Source: Romboutsia ilealis
GTDB lineage: Bacteria; Bacillota; Clostridia; Peptostreptococcales; Peptostreptococcaceae
Direction of reading: 5' to 3'
Assembly: GCF_900015215.1 (NCBI RefSeq)
Contig: NZ_LN555523.1
Coordinates: forward strand, 1,926,381 to 1,990,380
Length of the DNA: 64,000 nucleotides
Below, in pieces: positions 9,838 to 18,789 of this stretch. Both the position numbers and the translations under genes were made by a program. Position 1 is the stretch's first letter, and each line of letters begins with the position of its first letter. The notes beneath the pieces are model-generated. The model was given only the letters and a program-made list of their open reading frames with translations. It searched no databases and was not told the DNA's origin.

Positions 9838-9866
9838 ATTATATATTCAACATATATATATTTCAA
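9838..9866 (-). promoter_or_regulatory. SigA-type promoter for pyrR-uraA
   Basis: On the minus strand, TTGAAA (9866-9861), a 17-bp spacer and TATAAT (9843-9838) lie directly after the rluD stop codon and about 26 nt before the PyrR hairpin. The predicted transcript start is near 9831. Confidence 0.8.
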
Positions 9867-9869
9867 GCA

Positions 9870-10784
9870 TTATTTTAACTTATTTAGTATCTCTTGAAAA
9901 TACTTTGGTAGTTCTGAATCAAATTCAACATATTCTTTAGTTGTAGGGTGTATAAAACCTAATTTCTTAGCATGTAAGGTTTGACCTTTAAGCTTATTAA
10001 ATTTATTATTTTTAGGTCCATATACTTCATCTCCTAATAAGGGATGGTTTATTGATAATGCATGAACTCTTATTTGATGAGTTCTTCCAGTTTCAAGACT
10101 TGCTTTCATATGAGTAAAATTTTCATATCTTTTAATAACTTCGAAATGAGTTATCGCATTTTTACCGTCTTTGACAATAGCCATTTTTAATCTGTCTTTA
10201 GGATTTCTTCCTATAGGCTTATTTACTGTTATTTTATCTTCCTTAACTACACCATGACATATAAACTGATATTCTCTAGTAATAGAATGATCTTTTAATT
10301 GTTCTGCTAAACTATTATGTGCATTATTATTCTTAGCAATCATTAAAAGTCCTGAAGTATCTTTGTCTATTCTGTGAACTATACCAGGTCTTATTATTCC
10401 ATTTATAGATGATAGATTTTCTTTACAATGATATAAAATAGCATTTACTAATGTTCCCTCATAGTTTCCTGGAGCAGGATGAACTACCATATCTTGAGGT
10501 TTATTTACTATAAGTATATCTTTATCTTCATATACTATATCTATTGGTATATCTTGAGGTATTACCTCTAAAAGCTTCGGTGCCGGTATTTGTATAACTA
10601 TTTTGTCATCTTCTTTTACTAAGTACTTTGCTTTTTCTATTTTTCCATTAACAGTTGCTTTTTTATCTTTTATTAATTTTTGTATATAACTTCTAGACAT
10701 ATCTCCCAGTTGCCCTGAAAGATATATATCTAGTCTATCGCCCTCTTCTTCTTCAATTACTATAAATTCTTTTATTTCATCCAT
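9870..10784 (-). CDS. RluD-family 23S rRNA pseudouridine synthase
   Basis: This RluA/RluD-type enzyme isomerises uridine to pseudouridine, probably in 23S rRNA. The 304 residues have an N-terminal S4 RNA-binding domain (about 15-70), then the synthase domain with IVHRIDKDTSGLLMIAKN, the catalytic Asp being residue 140, and ETGRTHQIRVHALSINHPLLGDEVYG split over the C-terminal half. It follows lspA by 8 nt, a pairing seen widely in Firmicutes (lspA-rluD-pyrR). Which uridines are modified cannot be told from sequence. Confidence 0.93.
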   Translation of the reverse strand: MDEIKEFIVIEEEEGDRLDIYLSGQLGDMSRSYIQKLIKDKKATVNGKIEKAKYLVKEDDKIVIQIPAPKLLEVIPQDIPIDIVYEDKDILIVNKPQDMVVHPAPGNYEGTLVNAILYHCKENLSSINGIIRPGIVHRIDKDTSGLLMIAKNNNAHNSLAEQLKDHSITREYQFICHGVVKEDKITVNKPIGRNPKDRLKMAIVKDGKNAITHFEVIKRYENFTHMKASLETGRTHQIRVHALSINHPLLGDEVYGPKNNKFNKLKGQTLHAKKLGFIHPTTKEYVEFDSELPKYFQEILNKLK

Positions 10785-10792
10785 TTTTACAC

Positions 10793-11248
10793 CTACTTCT
10801 GCTTTTCTTTATTGTCATCATAAAATAATATATATATACATAAAAGTATTGTACCTAAAACTACAAATATATCGGCTACATTAAATACGTACTCCCATAT
10901 TATTCTAAAATCAAAATAATCAACTACAAATCCGAGTCTTACTCTATCTATTAAGTTGCCTAAAGCTCCAGATATTATAAGTAGTATTCCAACTTTTCCA
11001 ACCGTATTTACCTTTTTGGTGTGTAAATAATATAATCCATACATAGATGCTACAAGTGCCACAATTATAAATATTATTTGATTATTTTGAAACATTCCAA
11101 ATGCTGCACCTCTATTTTCTACATATGTAAGATGGAATACATTTTGTATTATAGGTATACTTCCTATATCTTTTAAGTAATTTAGTGCTAATAATTTAGA
11201 TATTTGATCTATACCTATTAATAAAATTATTATAAATTCATATATCAA
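10793..11248 (-). CDS. lspA: Lipoprotein signal peptidase (signal peptidase II)
   Basis: LspA is the membrane aspartyl protease that cleaves the signal peptide from prolipoproteins after Lgt has lipidated the lipobox cysteine. The 151 residues have four membrane segments, ENRGAAFGMF (44-53), and the two catalytic aspartates in GALGNLIDRVRLGFVVDYF (Asp101) and FNVADIF (Asp126). The start appears to be TTG at 11248: GGGAGG lies 8 nt upstream and no in-frame ATG precedes the conserved DQ(I)SK region. Confidence 0.95.
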   Translation of the reverse strand: MIYEFIIILLIGIDQISKLLALNYLKDIGSIPIIQNVFHLTYVENRGAAFGMFQNNQIIFIIVALVASMYGLYYLHTKKVNTVGKVGILLIISGALGNLIDRVRLGFVVDYFDFRIIWEYVFNVADIFVVLGTILLCIYILFYDDNKEKQK

Positions 11249-11287
11249 TATTTTTTCCTCCCTGACAATTATATATTATTATTATAC

Positions 11288-11314
11288 AAAAAAAAGCTTC
11301 CTAATTGGAAGCCT
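11288..11314 (-). terminator. Terminator of the polysaccharide deacetylase gene
   Basis: GGCTTCC / GGAAGC stem with a 5-nt loop and eight T on the minus strand, immediately after the stop codon of the deacetylase gene. Confidence 0.85.
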
Positions 11315-12091
11315 CTATTCTTGTTTTTGCATTGTTTGATTTTTATCTAGATTCTCTATAAGCTCTGAGACTGTAACAAATTTATATCCCATTTCTTTTA
11401 ATTTAGGTATAACAATCTCTAATGCTTGTATCGTTTGAGATTTTTTATTTCTTAAATTATTATAATCATGTAAAAGTATTATAGTCCCATTTTGAACCTT
11501 AGAAGTTATAGTGTCTACAATATAAGAAACACCTGGGTTTGACCAATCTCTAGGATCTAAATTAGACCATAAAACTATATTCATATCTTCTTCTTTTACT
11601 ATATTACACATTGCCTTACTTATAGCTCTATATGGCGGCCTAAATAATTTAGGTTCTTCTCCTATAATGTCTTTTACTAATTGTTGTGTCTTATTTATTT
11701 CATTATATATATCATCATATCCTTTTTTCGAAACATTTATATGTGTAAATGTATGATTACCTATTTCATGACCTTCCTCATGTTGTCTTTTTAAAATTTC
11801 ATGATTCCATTCAACATTTTCTCCAACTACAAAAAATGTTGCTTTTATATCATTTTTCTTTAATATATCTAAAACTTGCGGGGTAAAATCTTTATCTGGT
11901 CCATCGTCAAAAGTTAATGCAATTATTTTTTCATCTTCATTTCCATGCTTTATAATTATATCTTCATAATCATTTACTATATCTTGATTTATACTTGAAA
12001 CCTCTAAGTCTTTTTCATTACTATATTTATAAACATAAATACCTGTAATTAAAATTAAAGCTATAGAAAACTGAATAATAATCTTTTTCAT
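11315..12091 (-). CDS. Membrane-anchored polysaccharide (peptidoglycan) deacetylase, NodB family
   Basis: Carbohydrate esterase family 4 enzymes remove acetyl groups from N-acetyl amino sugars of peptidoglycan or related polymers outside the membrane. The 258 residues start with a single hydrophobic segment (about 5-22) that should anchor or export the protein. The NodB domain follows: TFDDGPD (60-66, catalytic and metal Asp), HTFTH (metal His113 and His117), RPPY (151-154), and GTIILLHDYN near the C-terminus. All metal ligands are intact. Whether the substrate is vegetative wall or spore cortex is not shown by sequence. It has its own terminator, and the next gene starts 66 nt further downstream (lspA). 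Confidence 0.9.
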   Translation of the reverse strand: MKKIIIQFSIALILITGIYVYKYSNEKDLEVSSINQDIVNDYEDIIIKHGNEDEKIIALTFDDGPDKDFTPQVLDILKKNDIKATFFVVGENVEWNHEILKRQHEEGHEIGNHTFTHINVSKKGYDDIYNEINKTQQLVKDIIGEEPKLFRPPYRAISKAMCNIVKEEDMNIVLWSNLDPRDWSNPGVSYIVDTITSKVQNGTIILLHDYNNLRNKKSQTIQALEIVIPKLKEMGYKFVTVSELIENLDKNQTMQKQE

Positions 12092-12114
12092 AATAGATAC
12101 CTCTTTTCTTCAGA

Positions 12115-12621
12115 CTAATCCCTATCTGATTCATCTTTAGGCATTTTATTCATTTCATTTAACTTTATAACTGTCTCATCATAAAACATATATCCTTTAT
12201 TTATTAAGTTTTGATTTTCTTCTCTACTTGTTAAATGTAAATCTGGTTGACTTTTGGCACAATTAGAGCATACGTTAGTTTCAGGAAGTATCTCTAGTCT
12301 GTCTTTATCTATTCTCTGATGACAAATATCACATATACCATAAGTTCCATTTTCTATTTTGTATAATGCATCTTCAATATTATTTAATTTACCCTCTTCA
12401 TGATTAGTTAGACTATTTTGCATATCCTGCATATATACCTCTGTTCCTATATCAGCTGGATGATTATCATAGCTTGACAACTCTCCTGAAGTATATTTTT
12501 CATTTGTATGATTTGTTGTATTTCCAAAAACAGTATTATCTCTCATTTCACTTATTAATCCAGTTAACTTTTCTTTTTCTTTTAGAAGTTTTTCCTTGTA
12601 TTTATTTATATTCATATTCAT
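12115..12621 (-). CDS. TraR/DksA-type zinc-finger protein, YteA family
   Basis: A 168-residue protein with an N-terminal coiled-coil (KYKEKLLKEKEKLTGLI) and a four-cysteine zinc finger, GICDICHQRIDKDRL followed by VCSNC, as in DksA/TraR proteins and the YteA sporulation-associated family. By analogy with DksA it may insert into the secondary channel of RNA polymerase, but the Bacillus/Clostridium members are poorly studied. Its ATG overlaps the stop codon of the DUF5665 gene by 4 nt (ATGA), which suggests translational coupling. A second Met two codons on has better spacing from AGAGAGG and could be the true start. Confidence 0.85.
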   Translation of the reverse strand: MNMNINKYKEKLLKEKEKLTGLISEMRDNTVFGNTTNHTNEKYTSGELSSYDNHPADIGTEVYMQDMQNSLTNHEEGKLNNIEDALYKIENGTYGICDICHQRIDKDRLEILPETNVCSNCAKSQPDLHLTSREENQNLINKGYMFYDETVIKLNEMNKMPKDESDRD

Positions 12622-13007
12622 CGACCCTCTCTATATTTATCTACTATATTCATAAGTTTTGCTATATACTCACCTATTACTGGCAAATCAACCCACGTAC
12701 TTAATAAATAAAGCACCAATCCTGCTAAGACTGTAAAACCTATAGCTTGGCCAAATCCCTTTCCTAATCCAGCTACAAAATTTATTAAAAATAACCTTCT
12801 TTTGCTATCTGTTAACATCATATAATCTCTAATTCTACTTCTCTCAATTATTAGAATTAATCTTTCTAAGTATCTTCTTATAAGTCCAAAATCTTCTGAT
12901 GTTATTTCACATAAGTTTAATTCATTCATAGCTTTATCAAGGTCTTTCATATTTATAGGATTTTGATTTTCTAGATTATTATCTTCTTTATATTTAATAT
13001 GCCTCAC
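12618..13007 (-). CDS. DUF5665 family membrane protein
   Basis: A 129-residue protein of unknown function. The N-terminal half is soluble and helical; a glycine-rich segment FVAGLGKGFGQAIGFTVLAGLVLYLL (split) forms one or two membrane helices at about 75-105. I recognise the arrangement as the DUF5665 family of Firmicutes. Translation appears to start at GTG (13007) after AAGGAAG. It is coupled to the YteA-like gene through a 4-nt overlap. No function should be inferred beyond a membrane location. Confidence 0.75.
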   Translation of the reverse strand: MRHIKYKEDNNLENQNPINMKDLDKAMNELNLCEITSEDFGLIRRYLERLILIIERSRIRDYMMLTDSKRRLFLINFVAGLGKGFGQAIGFTVLAGLVLYLLSTWVDLPVIGEYIAKLMNIVDKYREGR

Positions 13008-13076
13008 TTCCTTTTTATAAAAAGATAATACAAGAATATTATGTGAAAAAATTAATCATTGTATGTGCACCGAAGT

Positions 13077-13110
13077 AAAAAAAGAGCTGAAATATTTATT
13101 ATTTCAACTC
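13077..13110 (-). terminator. Terminator of mtnN-trpS
   Basis: GAGTTGAAAT paired with ATTTCAGCTC (one G-U pair), then seven T on the minus strand, shortly after the trpS stop codon. Confidence 0.85.
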
Positions 13111-13124
13111 CTCTTTATTACAAC

Positions 13125-14129
13125 TTATAAAAATTTTCTTTCTATTAATCCAACCTTTTTATAAACTTTTCTTAAAGTTTTTCTAGCTTGTCTTTCAGCC
13201 TTTTCTGCACCAATAGCATATACTTTTTCTAAATAATCTTTATTATTTAAAAGGTCATTATATTGTTCTCTTATAGGTCTTAAACTTTCAACTATAACTT
13301 CGGCTACATCTTCTTTGAATATTCCATATCCTTTACCTTCATACATAGCCACTAATTCTTCGATAGATTTATTACCTAATTTAGAATATATTTCTAATAA
13401 GTTTTTTATTCCTGGCTGTTCATCGTTGTAGCTTATTACTCCTAATGAGTCTGTAACACTTCTTTTTATTTTCCTTCTTATAGTGTCTGCATCATCCGCT
13501 AAAAGTATGAATGCATTTTCATTCTCATCAGATTTACTCATTTTCTTTGTAGGTTCTTGTAAACTCATTACTCTTCCTACTTCTTTTGGTATATATGGAT
13601 CTGGTATTTTAAATGTAGGCGAATATCTATTGTTAAATCTAGCAGCTAAATCTCTAGCCAATTCTAAATGTTGTTTTTGATCTTCTCCAACTGGTACTAA
13701 ATCCGTTTGATATAATAATATATCTGCAGCCATTAATACTGGATATGTAAATAATCCTGCATTTAAGTTTGCTTCACTTTTTTGTGATTTATCTTTAAAT
13801 TGAGTCATTCTACTTAACTCACCCATATAAGTCATTGTATTTAATATCCACATAAGTTCTGTATGAGCACTTACATGAGATTGTATAAATATAGTATTTT
13901 TTTCTGGATCTAGTCCGCAAGCTAAGTATTGAGCTAATAATTGCATTGTATTAGCTCTTAGATTTTTTGCTTCTTGCGGTACTGTTATTGCATGTAAATC
14001 AACTACACTATAAAAACAATCATATTCATCTTGAAGCTTAGTCCAGTTTTGTATAGCTCCTAGATAATTTCCTAAAGTCATTTTTCCAGATGGTTGTGCC
14101 CCACTAAATATTATTTTTTTCTCACTCAT
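13125..14129 (-). CDS. trpS: Tryptophanyl-tRNA synthetase
   Basis: TrpRS charges tRNA-Trp with tryptophan. The 334 residues match bacterial TrpRS length. The class I signature is in SGAQPSGKMTLGNYLGA (9-25), the region DLHAITVP and the tryptophan pocket segment with MAADILLYQTDLVPVGEDQ follow, and KMSKS occurs in KKMSKSDEN. It is the second gene after mtnN (11 nt gap), and the pair sits behind a T-box whose specifier reads TGG (Trp), so trpS is expected to rise when tRNA-Trp is uncharged. Confidence 0.96.
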   Translation of the reverse strand: MSEKKIIFSGAQPSGKMTLGNYLGAIQNWTKLQDEYDCFYSVVDLHAITVPQEAKNLRANTMQLLAQYLACGLDPEKNTIFIQSHVSAHTELMWILNTMTYMGELSRMTQFKDKSQKSEANLNAGLFTYPVLMAADILLYQTDLVPVGEDQKQHLELARDLAARFNNRYSPTFKIPDPYIPKEVGRVMSLQEPTKKMSKSDENENAFILLADDADTIRRKIKRSVTDSLGVISYNDEQPGIKNLLEIYSKLGNKSIEELVAMYEGKGYGIFKEDVAEVIVESLRPIREQYNDLLNNKDYLEKVYAIGAEKAERQARKTLRKVYKKVGLIERKFL

Positions 14130-14140
14130 TTATTTCACCC

Positions 14141-14839
14141 CTATAACGCTTTTAACATATTTAATACTATGTCCTTAGAATTATGAGCTGCAACTTTAAC
14201 AAACTCATCATAAGTAACATCCGCGCTTCCATCAGCCTTATCTGACATAGCTCTTATTATTACAAACGGAACCTTGTTTAAAGTACAAACGTGAGCTATT
14301 GCTCCACCTTCCATTTCTCCACAATAAGCATTGAAATCATTTACTAATTCTTCTTTTAACGCCTTAGAGCTTATAAATATATCTCCTGTAGCTACTCTTC
14401 CTTTTAATACTTTATTCGATTTCATTTCCTTTATAGAAGATTCATACGCTGCATTTATAAGTTTTTCATCTGCCACAAATACAGAACTTTCCATTCTCGG
14501 TATTGTTCCTTTTTGGTCTCCAAATGCAGTTGTATCTACGTCATATTGTATAGCATCAGTTGAAATTACCATATCTAAAACATCTAAATCTGAATGTAGC
14601 GCACCTGCAACACCAGTGTTAACAACTGCATCTACATCAAATTCACTTATTAATATTTGTGCACAAAGAGCAGAATTAACTTTACCTATTCCACATCTTA
14701 CTAATACTATATCTTTTCCTTCTAATGTTCCTTTGTAGAATTTTAAGCTCGCTTTTTCTATAGTTTCTTTAATCTCCATAAGCTCAACTAATATATCTAC
14801 TTCTTCGTCCATTGCTCCTATTATTCCTATTCTGTTCAT
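14141..14839 (-). CDS. mtnN: 5'-methylthioadenosine/S-adenosylhomocysteine nucleosidase
   Basis: MtnN (Pfs) cleaves adenine from methylthioadenosine and S-adenosylhomocysteine, recycling SAM by-products and forming the precursor of AI-2. The 232 residues begin MNRIGIIGAMDEEVDIL, which holds the catalytic Glu12, and have VNTGVAGAL, CGEMEGGAIAHV (substrate-binding Glu) and RAMSDKADGSAD (catalytic Asp). It is the first gene after a Trp-specific T-box and precedes trpS, which is an unusual place for this enzyme. Confidence 0.95.
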   Translation of the reverse strand: MNRIGIIGAMDEEVDILVELMEIKETIEKASLKFYKGTLEGKDIVLVRCGIGKVNSALCAQILISEFDVDAVVNTGVAGALHSDLDVLDMVISTDAIQYDVDTTAFGDQKGTIPRMESSVFVADEKLINAAYESSIKEMKSNKVLKGRVATGDIFISSKALKEELVNDFNAYCGEMEGGAIAHVCTLNKVPFVIIRAMSDKADGSADVTYDEFVKVAAHNSKDIVLNMLKAL

Positions 14840-14892
14840 AACGTCCTCCTAATGTTAATCCTTATCGTTTGTTTTGTAATATTAATTAAAAT

Positions 14893-15149
14893 AAAAAACG
14901 TCCTATAAAATATATAGGACGGTTAATATTCCGCGGTACCACCTAAATTATATACAATTTAATGTATATCACTTAATTCTGCTATAACGTGCAGGTACGT
15001 CTTGGCTAATCTAAATAAACTATTTCACCTAACTCCTTCAAGGTCCATTCACTAAATTCTTTATGTTAAGTTCTCAGCACTCTTAACTCTCTGTATTAAA
15101 GTTTATTTAGCTACTAATCCTTTTCACTGGATTTAATTATTAATTTATA
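14893..15149 (-). ncRNA. T-box riboswitch, tryptophan specifier, upstream of mtnN-trpS
   Basis: The T-box core AGGTGGTACCGCGG lies at 14944-14931 on the minus strand and the terminator (CCGTCCTATA / TATAGGAC, T-run) at 14893-14923. Stem I closes with CTAAATAAACT and AGTTTATTTAG. The specifier lies in GAATGGACCTT: codon TGG at 15047-15045, in the usual GAA-codon-ACC context. Uncharged tRNA-Trp should stabilise the antiterminator. The downstream trpS gene agrees with the specifier. Confidence 0.93.
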
Positions 15150-15155
15150 TTATTT

Positions 15156-15184
15156 ATATTATGTTCCATTTTATATTTTGTCAA
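15156..15184 (-). promoter_or_regulatory. SigA-type promoter for the Trp T-box operon
   Basis: TTGACA (15184-15179), 17-bp spacer and TAATAT (15161-15156) on the minus strand. The transcript would start near 15149, at the 5' edge of T-box stem I. Confidence 0.85.
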
Positions 15185-15222
15185 CCATACTTATAAATAT
15201 ATTTTAAATTAGATTTCTTTGC

Positions 15223-15264
15223 AAAAAAAATTAAACACCTTATGTGAATTTCCATAAGGTGTTT
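15223..15264 (-). terminator. Terminator of ileS
   Basis: A 12-bp stem (AAACACCTTATG with CATAAGGTGTTT) followed by a T-run on the minus strand, just after the ileS stop codon. Confidence 0.88.
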
Positions 15265-15270
15265 ATAAAA

Positions 15271-18200
15271 TTATTTTCTAGTAACCTTTATACCAGTCAT
15301 ATGGTCATTTAAATTATGCTTTTCTAAAGATTCATCTTCTACTCTATTTATTTCTAAAGCTAAAGTTTCTGATTTTATATAATCTTTAAAGTTTTCTACG
15401 GCTTGAGCTATTTCATCATCACCACAGAAATCTATATCTATATTATCTAATACATCAAAGTTACTTGATTTTCTTATTTGTTGTATTTTAGATATAAATT
15501 CTCTCGCATATCCTTCTTCGATTAACTCTGTAGTTAATGTAGTATCTAATATAACGAATAAGTTATTTTCCATAGATACATTAAATCCTTCTTTAGCAGA
15601 TATATTTACTAATACATGATCTTTGTTAAATTCAAAGTTTTCTCCATCTATATCTACAGTTAAAGTTTCTCCAGCTTCAAGCTTTGGAGCAACTTCATTA
15701 GAATTTAATTTATTTAAAGCTCCAGCAAAGAACTTCATCTTAGCACCAAGTACAGGTCCTAATACCTTGAAGTTTGGCTTTAAGCTAAAGTTCATATATT
15801 CACCTAAGTTTTTAGCAAATACAACTTCTTTAACGTTAAGTTCTTCTTTTATTAAATCAACTACATCGCTTATAGTATCTTCAAATTTACCATCTACTAA
15901 TACTTTTTGTATTGGTTGACGTACTTTTATTCTAGTAGCTTCTCTTGATGCTCTACCTAAAGTAACTAAGTTTTTAACTAAATCCATCTTTTCTTCTAAT
16001 TCCGGATTTATTAATTCTAAGTTAGCTTTTGGATATAAACTTAAGTGTACTGATACTTCTTCAGTTAAGTTTCTATATATTTCTTCTGATATATATGGAG
16101 CAAATGGTGCTATAAGTCCACAAAGCTCTGTTAATATTTCATAAGTAGTGTTGTATACTGATTTCTTATCTTCTGTTAATTCAGTAGCCCAGAATCTTCT
16201 TCTTGAACGTCTGATATACCAGTTAGATAAATCTTCATTTATAAAATCTTGTATCATTCTTACAGTTTTATTTAATTCAAATATTTCTAAGTTTTCTTCA
16301 ACTTCTTTCTTTAAGTTATTAAACTTAGATAATATCCATCTATCTAATTCAGGTCTATTTTTGTAATCAACAAAGAAATCTTTAGGATTTACTTCATCTG
16401 TATTTGCATATAATGTAAAGAAGTTATACACATTTTTCATAGTTCCTAAGAACTTACTTTGAACTTCTTTTAATCCATCAACGTCAAATCTTGTTGGAGT
16501 CCATGGTGGAGATACGTATAATAAGTACCATCTTAAAGCATCTGCTCCGTATTGATCAAATAGCTCAAATGGATTTACAGTATTTCCTCTAGACTTACTC
16601 ATTTTCTTACCTTCTTTATCTAGTACAAGGTCATTAACTAAAACTCTCTTATATGGAGCTTTACCCATAACGAATGTAGATATAGCAAGTAATGAATAGA
16701 ACCATCCTCTAGTTTGATCTATTCCTTCACATATAAAGTCTGCTGGGAATAATTCTTCAAAGTTTTCTTTATTTTCAAATGGGTAGTGATGTTGTGCAAA
16801 TGGCATAGACCCACTATCAAACCAACAGTCTATAACTTCTGTTACTCTTGTCATTGACTTTCCACAGCAATCACATTTTAAATGTATATCATCAACATAT
16901 GGTCTGTGAAGTTCTACAGTTTCTGGATTTACATCTTCTATAGCCTTTTCTGCAAGTTCTGCTCTAGATCCAACTGATTGCTTATGACCACATTCACATT
17001 TCCATATATTAAGCGGTGTTCCCCAATATCTACTTCTAGATATCGCCCAGTCATTTAGGTTTTCTAGCCAGTTACCAAATCTACCTTCACCAACGAAGTT
17101 TGGATACCATTCAACAGTGTTATTGTTAGCTATTAATTGGTCTTTTAATCTAGTCATTTCTATATACCAGCTTGGCTTAGCATAGTATACAAGTGGAGTT
17201 TGGCATCTCCAACAGTGAGGATAGTTATGAGCTACTTTTTCTTTAGAGAATAATTTATTTTCGTGAGCTAACCATTTTATTATTTCAACATCTACACCTT
17301 CCTCCATAACGAATTTACCTTCCCATGGAGTTGTTGTAAATTTACCACTTTCATCAACTGGTTGTAAAACTGGTAAATTGTATTTTCTACCTAAGTTATA
17401 GTCATCTTCTCCAAATGCTGGTGCAGTATGAACTATACCTGTACCATCTTCTGTTGTAACATAGTCACCACAAGTTACGAAGAATGCTTTTTCTTCAGTT
17501 TGTACGAAAGGCATTAATTGCTCATATTGTACATGTTCTAAATCTTTACCTTTCATTTCTGCTAGTACTTCATAGTCTTCACCTAATACTTTATTAGCTA
17601 ATGCTTTAGCAACATAGTATACTTCATCATTTTGCTTAACTTTTACATAGTCAACTTCTGGTCCTACTGTTAACGCAACGTTTGATGGTAAAGTCCAAGG
17701 AGTAGTTGTCCATGCTAAGAAATATTCATCAGCATCAACCCTCTTGAATTTAGCTATTACTGTATTATTTTTAACTTCCTTGTATCCTTGAGCAACCTCG
17801 TGTGATGCTAAACCTGTCCCACATCTTGGGCAGTATGGAAGTATCTTATGACCTTCATATATATATCCTTCTTTATTGAACTTATCTAAAATCCACCATA
17901 CAGATTCTATATAGTTATTATCTAAAGTTATATATGGGTTATCTAAATCTATTTCATAAGCCATTCTTTCAGTCATTTCTCTCCATTGTTTTTCAAAAGA
18001 GAATACTGATGCTCTACATTTTTCATTGAACTTATCTATTCCATAAGCTTCTATTTGTTGCTTATCTGATAATCCTAATTCCTTTTCTACTTGTATTTCT
18101 ACTGGTAAACCATGAGTATCCCATCCAGCTTTCCTTTTAACTTGATATCCATTCATAGTTTTATATCTACAAACAGAGTCTTTTAAAGTTCTCGCTATAA

Positions 18201-18378
18201 CATGGTGTATTCCAGGATTACCATTTGCTGTCGGAGGTCCTTCATAGAATACAAAACTTGGATCATTTTGTCCTTTTTCTAAAGTTTTCTCAAGTATATT
18301 TATATCATTCCAATACTGAGAAACTTCTGCTTCTGCTTGTTTTACAGAACTATCTACTAATGACTTAAATTTAGCCAT
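15271..18378 (-). CDS. ileS: Isoleucyl-tRNA synthetase, IleRS2 type with GxHH signature
   Basis: IleRS charges tRNA-Ile and edits valine. The 1035-residue length and the lack of a C-terminal Cys-rich zinc finger fit the IleRS2 (eukaryote-like) class rather than the roughly 920-residue bacterial IleRS1. The N-terminal signature reads PPTANGNPGIHHVIAR: residues 56-59 are GIHH where class I enzymes have HxGH, i.e. the first and third positions are exchanged. DTHGLPVE and KMSKSRGN are intact, so the enzyme is likely active. IleRS2 enzymes tolerate mupirocin, and the GxHH variant has been reported as very strongly resistant. Expression is controlled by an Ile T-box. Confidence 0.97.
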   Translation of the reverse strand: MAKFKSLVDSSVKQAEAEVSQYWNDINILEKTLEKGQNDPSFVFYEGPPTANGNPGIHHVIARTLKDSVCRYKTMNGYQVKRKAGWDTHGLPVEIQVEKELGLSDKQQIEAYGIDKFNEKCRASVFSFEKQWREMTERMAYEIDLDNPYITLDNNYIESVWWILDKFNKEGYIYEGHKILPYCPRCGTGLASHEVAQGYKEVKNNTVIAKFKRVDADEYFLAWTTTPWTLPSNVALTVGPEVDYVKVKQNDEVYYVAKALANKVLGEDYEVLAEMKGKDLEHVQYEQLMPFVQTEEKAFFVTCGDYVTTEDGTGIVHTAPAFGEDDYNLGRKYNLPVLQPVDESGKFTTTPWEGKFVMEEGVDVEIIKWLAHENKLFSKEKVAHNYPHCWRCQTPLVYYAKPSWYIEMTRLKDQLIANNNTVEWYPNFVGEGRFGNWLENLNDWAISRSRYWGTPLNIWKCECGHKQSVGSRAELAEKAIEDVNPETVELHRPYVDDIHLKCDCCGKSMTRVTEVIDCWFDSGSMPFAQHHYPFENKENFEELFPADFICEGIDQTRGWFYSLLAISTFVMGKAPYKRVLVNDLVLDKEGKKMSKSRGNTVNPFELFDQYGADALRWYLLYVSPPWTPTRFDVDGLKEVQSKFLGTMKNVYNFFTLYANTDEVNPKDFFVDYKNRPELDRWILSKFNNLKKEVEENLEIFELNKTVRMIQDFINEDLSNWYIRRSRRRFWATELTEDKKSVYNTTYEILTELCGLIAPFAPYISEEIYRNLTEEVSVHLSLYPKANLELINPELEEKMDLVKNLVTLGRASREATRIKVRQPIQKVLVDGKFEDTISDVVDLIKEELNVKEVVFAKNLGEYMNFSLKPNFKVLGPVLGAKMKFFAGALNKLNSNEVAPKLEAGETLTVDIDGENFEFNKDHVLVNISAKEGFNVSMENNLFVILDTTLTTELIEEGYAREFISKIQQIRKSSNFDVLDNIDIDFCGDDEIAQAVENFKDYIKSETLALEINRVEDESLEKHNLNDHMTGIKVTRK

Positions 18379-18463
18379 AAAATCACCCTTTCTAAAATTT
18401 ATATTTTTAATTTTTATCTAATATTAAACAAAATAATTTAATAGATAATATTATTTCTAATAT

Positions 18464-18740
18464 AAAAAAACTCGTCCCCTAAAAAGGGACGAGTATTAAT
18501 CGCGTTACCACCCTAATTTAATATATATTAAAATTTAAACTAATATATATTACACTCTATAGTTTAACGGCATTAACCGGCACAGCTTAATAAACAAACG
18601 TCTTTCAGCCTGCAGCTTAGGAGTGATTTTCAACTTTATAAATTTATTGGCTCTCAGCTTATACCAACTCTCTGTAAAATTATCTAAAGCCTACTGTCTC
18701 CATCATTGCTTTTAAAGTAATATTTTATTTTATAATAAAA
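18464..18740 (-). ncRNA. T-box riboswitch, isoleucine specifier, upstream of ileS
   Basis: The T-box core AGGGTGGTAACGCG lies at 18514-18501 and the terminator (CTCGTCCC / GGGACGAG with seven T) at 18464-18495. The stem I region contains AGAGAGTTGG and GCTGAGAG. The specifier is ATC (18627-18625) in GAAAATCACTCC, which matches the downstream ileS gene. Confidence 0.93.
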
Positions 18741-18741
18741 A

Positions 18742-18770
18742 ATTTTATAATAATTATTCTGAATAGTCAA
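18742..18770 (-). promoter_or_regulatory. SigA-type promoter for ileS
   Basis: TTGACT (18770-18765), 17-bp spacer and TAAAAT (18747-18742) on the minus strand, just after the divIVA stop codon and upstream of the T-box. Confidence 0.75.
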
Positions 18771-18789
18771 TATTTTTTTGAATAATCTT

